In this document: positions 9,600 through 15,737 of the stretch, in pieces | Layout: each line of letters begins with the position of its first letter | Numbering within the stretch: position 1 is the stretch's first letter | NCBI GenBank assembly: GCA_918026815.1 | Contig: CAKJVC010000184.1 | Coordinates: 1-15,737, forward strand | Direction: 5' to 3' | From: Chalara sp. BL73 | Taxonomy: Eukaryota > Ascomycota > Leotiomycetes > Helotiales | DNA length: 15,737 nt | Program-made: the position numbers and the translations under genes | The notes under the pieces: generated by a model | Told to the model about the DNA's origin: nothing | Databases searched by the model: none | The model's input: the letters and a program-made list of their open reading frames with translations, nothing else

Positions 9600-10440
9600 T
9601 TTATAGTGCGTTTGCAAAATAAAGATAGTTTGGATCGTTATATTGCTTATTTTCGGCGATTTGCGTGCTATTTGTTGCGTGTGTACGTAGCGCAGAAAAA
9701 GAAGGAAATGCGTGAAAGCGGCGAATCCGACAGCGAAAGCAAAGAATCGATACACGATAATAAAAATGATTTTGTTAGTAAAATTGAAAGTAAGAAAAAA
9801 AGTGAAACTCCGCAGACTGCAAGTAGTAAAAAGATTGATGTAATAAAAGACTGCTGCGAATTAACTAAATTTAGCTTAAAGCAGAAAGAGCGGCTGAAAA
9901 AAATAGTAAAGTTATTCGAACTAAAAAAAAACGACAGTATTCAAACTTAAAAAATAAGTAGACTTTTAATGTCGATAATTCTGCAAAGTCTAAAAAAGTA
10001 TAACCGATTTGATAGTCTCGTTATTTATTTTGCTGCAGTCTTAAGCATTGTAGAAAAAGAAAACCGTTTAAAACGTAGCAATAAGTATTCGTATATGCTT
10101 GCTAGTTTTATGTATTGTGTCCGCGTTTTGTTTGTCGAGTATACACTGTTAGCAGTTACTAGAAGAAAGCAAACGGCTAACGACATTAATCGTTTTTTTG
10201 CGTTGCGGAAAAAGTATTTTGTTGTTGAAAGCTATAGCTTATGCAGCTTTCTGATTAAAATGCTTAGATATAACAAAACTATAAGCATGCAGAAAATCAA
10301 CTAATTTAGCATTACTTGAACTCGGTCGGAAACGAATCGACCGGATAGAAATGTTTTGAAGTTTTATAGAAAGCTATTGCTAATTCGGCGGTTTAAAAAT
10401 TCAATTTATAATATGATCCGTAAGGCTAAAAATATTTTAT
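9600..10440 (+). other. TLH middle region, alpha-helical, before the recombinase-like core
   Basis: This segment of the same frame holds the longest open pieces upstream of the helicase (9606-9950 and 9969-10304). Recognisable blocks are NKDSLDRYIAYFRRF with LLRVY, then a Ser/Glu/Lys-rich linker, then FDSLVIYFAAVLSIVEKENR and YSYMLASFMYCVRVLF. The hydrophobic periodicity suggests helices. In tyrosine recombinases the catalytic core is preceded by a helical DNA-binding domain, which this could correspond to. That assignment is inference; the blocks are familiar from fungal TLH-like proteins, where I know of no assigned function. Confidence 0.5.
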
Positions 10441-10739
10441 AGAAAGATTTTATGTAAGTTAGTCAAAAAAAAAACCGCTTTAAGATTGATTTAAACAAAA
10501 TCCAAAATAATTTATTATTGGCCACACGAGAAGCTTTATAAGTAACAAATAAAGCTAATAGAATAAAAGAAAAGCGGCAATAGATAATAAATTAAATGCT
10601 AAAAGCCCCCAAAGACTAGCAGTTATAGAATCGGAAAAAAAACATATAGCGTATAACTAGAGTTCGCGAGTATCGACAACTGCAGAAGCGTTTAAAAAAG
10701 TTAATGCTTATACTAAGACATACGACTAGTAGTCCGTTT

Positions 10740-11265
10740 GCTCGGAGAAAAAAGATTACTTCGATTCGATTCCGTAACGGGCTACTTCAGAAACGAAATA
10801 TTTATGTAATTAGCGGCCGAATAGTATATGTTACGCGGTATTATAAGTTTTAAGCACTTTTTAGCGTGCTTAAAATTATTCCACGATTTCTTTTATAGCG
10901 AGTAGCACAGATCTGAGCTATGTATTTTGCTTGCGTGCAGCTATTTTCAGAAACACTCGACTAGAAAACTAATAAGCTTTTTTGAAGTGACTATTTGTAG
11001 CATAATAAAAATAGCTTATAGACTTGTAAGCAGTTAACTAAAGTGTTAACGCAAAAAACTGCTATTCGATTAGAAATCCGGTTAACTACGCAGAATTATC
11101 GAAACGTAGCTATTGAAATAGGCCGTAAATATATCGGCGCAGAGTTTATAAAAGATTAACTTATAACCGAAAATATGCTACATAAAGACACAGATGTAGT
11201 TGTAAATGCGGTTGATTTTGCTGCTGCTTATAAAAAAAAGATTGCTGAGCAATATAAAGTTCGTA
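10740..11265 (+). other. tyrosine-recombinase-like core within the TLH gene
   Basis: Candidate catalytic residues line up in the order found in tyrosine recombinases. Arg at 10743 lies in an AR-x-x-x-I context. Lys at 10845 follows two predicted strands (NIYVIS and RIVYVTRYYK). Arg at 11100 lies in NYR-N before a helix (VAIEIGRKYIG). Tyr at 11253 is preceded eight residues earlier by Tyr where an H/W-type residue would sit. Spacings are 34, 119 and 170 codons from the first Arg to Lys, second Arg and Tyr; in Cre the corresponding values are 28, 119 and 151. The RxxH position after the second Arg is Asn (expected His), and the stops TAA at 10851 and others interrupt the domain. Fold assignment is inference. 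Confidence 0.45.
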
Positions 11266-11639
11266 GTAATATTATCCGGAATTTAAGTAACGAAAGCATT
11301 CGAATTTTTAAAGCTATTAGTTCGCAGTAGCATCAGCTATTAGAACTCGACAGTAAACGACTATTTTCATTAACTAAGCACTAACGGAAGCTGTTTTATA
11401 GAACGCTTTCGTTTAGTCTTATTCCGAAAAAGTCGAGATCTTTACTCGGCCAACCGCAGCTAGTAGTTTAAACGCCGCCGGTATTCAGTAGCTCTCCGGC
11501 GGGACTACTTTTTTCACTCAGTTTATATTTAGCGAGAAATGTATTACTAGCACCGAGAAGTATAGCTTTTTCTAGCCGGCCACGATTTGAATTAGCAAGT
11601 ACTAGCATGCTACTACTTAATACTGTCTCCGTGTATTCA

Positions 11640-12640
11640 GCAGCCGAAATCCATAAAAGACTCAAAAAAGTGCTTAATCAAGAAAAGCTCAATTTCCGTT
11701 CGGACGAACAAAAGGCGGCGGTCTTCGTTGCGCTTGATTAACAGACTTTATTGATTGTTGTGTTACTTACCGGTAAAAGAAAAACGCTGACATTCACGGT
11801 CTTAGCGGTACTACGAGATCCCGGAGTCAGCATTGTTGTAGCACTATTTAATGCACTCGAACGAAACTACGTTCGGCGTTTGCGGCTTGCAAATATCCAG
11901 CATTTTGTTTGGCACTATAAAGAAGCCGAGTATGCTCTCGTAGTTGTAGTCAGCGCTGACCGAGCTGCATCGACGGATTTCATTACGTACGGGACTATGT
12001 TGCGAAAGCGAAAGCTGCTGCGTCGTGCTGTGTTCGATGAATGTCATTTTTTATTTACGGCTAGTAACTACCGACTTAAACTTCGACAGCTCGGTTATCT
12101 TCAGGTGCTGCGGTGTCCTATAATCTTGCTGACAGCGACACTTCTTCCTAGCCGACTTGATAAGTTGCGCGACGTGATGCATATTTCGGACTTTCGTTTT
12201 ATTCGCATGCGTACGGTTCGCCCGAATATTCGATATTCGGTTCGACGATGTTTTAATCAGAGTGCACTGAAAGTGGTTCGCGAGATAGCACGATTGCGCA
12301 GGTTTGCGAAAAAGAAACGAAGGATTTTTTATTGTACTAGTCGAAACCGAACCGAAAAAGTAAAACAGATTTTAGGATGTTTATTTTACTATTTACTTGT
12401 CGATAAGAAAAATGCAGCGGTCGAAAAGTAGTTGCAGCAAGAAGGATTTATTGCTGCTACTGGAGCACTCGAAACGAGCGAAGACTACTCCGGAATTGTA
12501 TACGTTGTGCATATCGAGGTTCCGTATAGCATAATTGATTTTGCGCAAGAAACTGAGCGTAGCGGTCGTGCCGGGAAAAATGTCGATTCGATTATTTTAC
12601 TGAAAAACTCGGAATATCAGCAGCTTGTGCAATAGGATGC
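11640..12640 (+). other. RecQ-like SF2 helicase core of the TLH gene
   Basis: The ATPase and strand-separation motifs appear in order. FRSDEQKAA precedes motif I. Motif I reads LTGKRKT at 11766-11786, where P-T-G-G-G-K-[ST] is expected. Motif II DECH is intact at 12036-12047. Motif III TAT is at 12132-12140. Motif IV resembles IFYCTSR near 12327. Motif V is ATGALETSEDY near 12450-12490. Motif VI reads QETERSGRAG at 12546-12575, where Q-x-x-GRGGRAG is usual. The P-loop glycines and motif VI glycines are replaced through G-to-A changes. Stops at 11742, 12429 and 12633 interrupt it, the last two replacing Trp. Confidence 0.93.
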
Positions 12641-12689
12641 TGCTGCGCTGACGGTAAACGAGCTAGCAATGCAACGATTTATTTAAACG

Positions 12690-13045
12690 CGCGACTGCCG
12701 ACGGTTTGCTATAAGCGAATATTTCGACGAAAACGAGCAAACTTGTAAAGAAGTCGGTAGCCGGCTGTACGATTGCTGCGGCGGTAGAATTTCAAATTAG
12801 ACTGCCAGCCAGATTCGGACTGCTCGCGAACTGTAGCAGTTTAAAGACTAGATAAACGAAGTTCAGCGACACTGTAGATTTTGTTGGACGATATATAGTT
12901 CTACGAGCGCACAACATGCAACTAATATGTGCAGCAAAACCGACGGGCTGAATATCGAGCAACAAGAACTTTTACGAAATCAAATTCGATTCGATCGACG
13001 ATGTCGTAATTGCTGGAAGTGCGGTGTAAGCTAGCACATCTGCAA
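12690..13045 (+). other. first C-terminal cysteine module of the TLH gene
   Basis: After the helicase come TRDCRR and a Cys pair in YDCCGG, resembling the zinc-binding part that follows RecQ cores. Then C-x2-C (Cys 12873 and 12882), a gap of about 40 residues, and C-x2-C-x2-C (13002, 13011, 13020) followed by a CGVS-stop-x-I-C pattern (stop TAG at 13032, Cys 13041). The TAG falls at a position that is Gln in comparable fungal proteins. Metal binding is inferred from the cysteine spacing. Confidence 0.65.
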
Positions 13046-13412
13046 AAGAATTGAGCATTAACGAGTATGCCAGTAAAGCGGAGTTGCCGTTTGCTTGTAG
13101 TTCAGCTGGTTTTTATTTCCCGCCGTTTTAGCCGTTATAATTCGAAGAAGATATTCGGGACTAACTATTAAAGTATACGGAAAATAGCTTAGTTTACGAG
13201 CTCGACAAAAAGTTCAGAAAGCGGTCGTTAGCAATAGAATGTGGCTTTTTTGGACTATGCTGCAGTAGAAACAACCGAAGCAACGGGTTATACAACCGCT
13301 CGACAAAGAAAAGAGTAGCACGGAAGTTTTTACTAAAAAAGTAGTTTCAATTATCGCGGTAGTCTTATTAGTAACACCGGCGGCGGCAATTACGAATTGT
13401 GCTGTTAGTTAA

Positions 13413-13680
13413 CAACTACGAGTTATTTAGTAGTTCGGTTAATATTGCATTTACTGCAAAGTTACCGAAGCGCTGCAAAGTTATCGTTTATACTGGTATT
13501 AAACGTGCTTCCGGTTTAAAAGAATCGCCGACTTTTTAGGATATGCCGAGTGTTTAGAATAACAAGCCGAAATAGACCGATTCCGGCGAAGCATATACTA
13601 GTAGTGCAGAAAAGTTATTGTACAGTGTAAAACTCGCGATTCGCTAGATTGTATTAGTTGTTTATATAAAAATGTAATTG
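13413..13680 (+). other. second C-terminal cysteine module of the TLH gene
   Basis: Still in the same frame, C-x2-C recurs at 13446 and 13455, followed about 50 residues later by Cys at 13605, 13626, 13650 and 13659. The arrangement echoes the first module and could be a diverged duplication. It carries stops at 13428, 13431, 13440, 13599 and 13602 among others. It shows the gene continued well past the helicase. Confidence 0.5.
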
Positions 13681-13892
13681 TGCCGGTGCTTTTTATTTTA
13701 CATGGCTGTAGCTAGATCCAACAATAGCTTGCTCGGGAAAAATATTAGGTTAAGTTTGGAATTGCACAGTTGCAACGTTAGCTTAATAAACGTAGTACTA
13801 AAAAAGAATAGCATCGGATTCGGGCAGTTGAAGCATTCGATGTATACGCGATAGAGTTCTAGCGGGCGAAATAAAGCTAGTGTACAATATAA

Positions 13893-15591
13893 GTATTAAT
13901 AAGCAAAAGAATTTTATTTAGCTGTTTTAGAAAAACATATTTTTAAAAGTAAAATAGTCGAGACTTTAGAATTATAATTTAATTGTTAATTCGATAATTA
14001 ATCTAAGAATATATGTAATTAGAACTGATTTAGATTACACTGATAATAATATCGAACTAAATGATTGCTTTCCCGAACCCGGCCGTATTAAGCGCCGGGC
14101 AAAAAAAGAAAAAATGAAAATAATGAAATAAAAAATTAGTTTCCGGTAAGTATTTTGTAAATAGCGTAGAATATATTATCGGCCGAGTATTTTATGTGAA
14201 GAAATTAGAATATAGCTCGAACCGGTCTGTATTAAGCGCGCCCGGCAAAAGAAGAAATGTTTAAAAAAAGTATTTAATAGTTATTTTATTTATTTATTAC
14301 TGTCGCCGCCGGCCAGTAGCATGTTAGAAGTAAAGTTAATTGAAAAAAAAAAAAGGAAAAAAAGAAAGTTAGAAACTATTATAAAATATATTTCCTATAA
14401 GCAACCCGGACTTAGCAGCACGAAACGCCAGTAAGCAAACCCGGCGGGCCAAAAGTAAGAGTTATTACGTTGCGAAACAGTTTAAGCAATTTAAGTTAAA
14501 AGTATTTGGAAAATAGCATGTAGATATTGCGGCGAAAAGCAAGCATTAGCATCGACACGACGGTTTTGATTTGAATAAGTTTATAGAAAAAAAAAAAAAC
14601 ACTAGAAACGGTAATTAAATGTTCAGAAAAGCATTTTAATTTTTCTACTGCAATTTATTCCGTAGTAGATTTAGTTTGGAAGAATTAGGATTACGCAAAT
14701 AAAAAACGTGCTAAGATTACATAATTATAACAATTAGACGCGGTCGGCAAAAGCATTTATGAGAAGTAGAATTAGTTATGTTGTTTAAAATAGAGTCGCG
14801 TATTAAAATTCCCGGTGATTAAGCATATAATAAAGCATCGGAAAACATTTTCTTTGCAAAGTTTAAAATAGTAGTTGTTGAAATATGTAGAATAGAAGTG
14901 AAAAAGCTAGTAAAAAGCGGCATAAACATCAACAATCGCGGGACGGATTACGACACGCCGCACGAAAAGAAATTGATTGCTCGTGAAAAAATGATTATAT
15001 TAATCACGAAGTAATATTGAGAAATATTTTAGAAAAGATAGAATTGTGGATTTGGAGTAAATATTTGCGAAAGTGCGATCGGATGAATCGCATAATGTCG
15101 GGAATAATTAAGTAAGCAAAAGCTGGCGGGAAGCAAATCAAAGTAACAAACGGCAGCAAGAAAATGAAGCAAGCACACGAAACAAACATTGTTATTTGTT
15201 AATTCCGGATAGTTAAGCACATTGTAAATAATGTTTCGAAATATCGGTTTCCGGGATTAGAATTGTAGTTGTTAAGTTAAGTTGGAATAAAATAGAAAAA
15301 AAGAATGGAGCAACGGCAAATAGCGAACGGCAATTACGCGAAAAAAATAGCTTTAAAGATCAGAAGTAATAGCATCGAAAGCGAAAAGGTTTTAAAAGTT
15401 TTTTTGTGCGCGTTTTCGATAGTGCTAATAAAGTCATTTTCAAAACAAAAAGTTTTAACTATAAAGCAAAAATGTTTTAAAAATGACGAAGCAGGTTTTT
15501 CTAAGCAAGTAAAATTTTTTAGCAAAAAAAAGTTTTACGAGTAAACGGTTAAAGCAAAAAGGTTTAATATATTTTAAAAAGAAAAAGTTTT
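13893..15591. other. AT-rich subtelomeric region without a convincing gene
   Basis: Purine-rich on the plus strand (runs such as GAAAAAAAAAAAAGG), with stops in all frames. Open frames up to about 79 codons near 15305-15544 are Lys-rich and unlike any family I recognise. Degenerate GC-containing repeats occur near 14068, 14218 and 14404 (listed separately), and a faint ankyrin-like trace lies near 14898. It is probably old RIP-degraded repeat DNA between the TLH gene and the telomere. Confidence 0.7.
14066..14454 (+). repeat. three degenerate copies of a subtelomeric motif
   Basis: Segments starting near 14068, 14218 and 14404 share an order of short blocks: AACC(C)GG, then GTATTAAGCGC or a related CTTAGCAGCACG, then a CCCGG/CGGG block followed by CAAAA and a purine-rich tail. 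The first two are clear relatives; the third is weaker. Spacing is about 150 and 186 bp. Confidence 0.5.
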
Positions 15592-15737
15592 TTAGGGTTA
15601 GGGTTAGGGTTAGGGTTAGGGTTAGGGTTAGGGTTAGGGTTAGGGTTAGGGTTAGGGTTAGGGTTAGGGTTAGGGTTAGGGTTAGGGTTAGGGTTAGGGT
15701 TAGGGTTAGGGTTAGGGTTAGGGTTAGGGTTAGGAGG
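15592..15737 (+). repeat. telomere, (TTAGGG)n
   Basis: About 23-24 uninterrupted TTAGGG repeats run from 15592 to about 15734, and the window ends TTAGGAGG with one off-pattern base. The G-rich strand reads 5' to 3' toward the window end, so this is a right-hand chromosome end. TTAGGG is the repeat of most filamentous ascomycetes. The inner boundary is abrupt, with no degenerate repeats. Confidence 0.98.

Larger units (their letters stand above)
8739..13892 (+). pseudogene. telomere-linked RecQ-type helicase (TLH), full-length but inactivated by nonsense codons
   Basis: One reading frame (codons starting at positions divisible by 3) carries recognisable TLH sequence from end to end, about 1,700 codons, with no net frameshift. 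A plausible ATG is at 8739; the natural stop is one of several at 13860-13892. By hand count about 55 in-frame stops interrupt it, for example at 8844, 9051, 9129, 9159, 9381, 9948, 10851, 11742, 12429, 12633 and 13032. Where the context can be compared with fungal TLHs they replace Trp (TGG to TAG/TGA) or Gln (CAA/CAG to TAA/TAG), the pattern made by RIP. TLHs are multicopy subtelomeric SF2 helicases. The gene points toward the telomere. Domains in order: N-terminal zinc fingers, recombinase-like centre, helicase, two cysteine modules. It can make no functional protein as it stands. Confidence 0.93.

Noticed and set aside
11468..11665. 65-codon minus-strand open frame
   Set aside because: Antisense to the continuous TLH frame just before the helicase core.
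8739..13892. Stop-codon reassignment (TAG/TAA read as Gln) in the helicase gene
   Set aside because: Stops replace both Trp and Gln and include TGA, and missense changes hit catalytic glycines. Transition decay explains all of it, and the retroelement uses the standard code.
15004..15544. Small open frames on both strands near the telomere (61-79 codons)
   Set aside because: Overlapping on opposite strands, biased composition, no recognisable family or start context.
1..15737. tRNA, rRNA or CRISPR features
   Set aside because: No cloverleaf, rRNA core or spaced repeat array was seen; the only regular arrays are the 52-bp, 17-bp and telomere repeats.

Overview
This window is the right-hand end of a filamentous-fungal chromosome, most likely Pezizomycotina (Ascomycota). 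It finishes in about 143 bp of TTAGGG repeat with the G-rich strand running toward the window end. Three things point to such a fungus: the telomere type, a telomere-linked RecQ-type helicase (TLH) gene beside it, and decay of that gene by C-to-T and G-to-A changes, which looks like repeat-induced point mutation (RIP). No species can be named from this. No gene in the window looks intact.

Layout. (1) Bases 1 to about 7017, minus strand: a Ty3/gypsy-type LTR retrotransposon cut by the left window edge. In transcription order it has a probable 5' LTR (start at 7017), gag, protease, reverse transcriptase, RNase H and integrase. GC content is ordinary and there is little sign of RIP, but the reading frame is broken by about 14 apparent single-base shifts. 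Several of these lie in short homopolymer runs. (2) 7018-8408: an extremely AT-rich block with no credible gene. (3) 8409-8640: a GC-rich island with three perfect 52-bp tandem repeats, each holding a 22-bp near-palindrome, followed by a hairpin whose 3' part carries a telomere-like motif and an inverted half-copy of the palindrome. (4) 8739 to about 13892, plus strand: one roughly 1,700-codon TLH gene that stays in a single reading frame throughout and is interrupted by about 55 nonsense codons. Domains in order: N-terminal zinc fingers, a central region with the residue spacing of a tyrosine recombinase, a RecQ-like helicase core, and two C-terminal cysteine modules. (5) About 13893-15591: AT-rich subtelomeric filler with degenerate repeats and no convincing gene. 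(6) 15592-15737: telomere.

How the parts relate. The retroelement and the helicase gene decayed in opposite ways: the first by indels with no RIP, the second by transitions with no indels. This suggests either a late retroelement insertion after RIP or poor base-level polishing of a multicopy repeat. The most interesting unit is the TLH gene plus the palindrome array just upstream. A zinc-finger, recombinase-like and helicase fusion preceded by an array of dimer-type binding sites would fit a subtelomeric mobile element, or a gene derived from one. That reading is inference and cannot be tested from sequence by eye.
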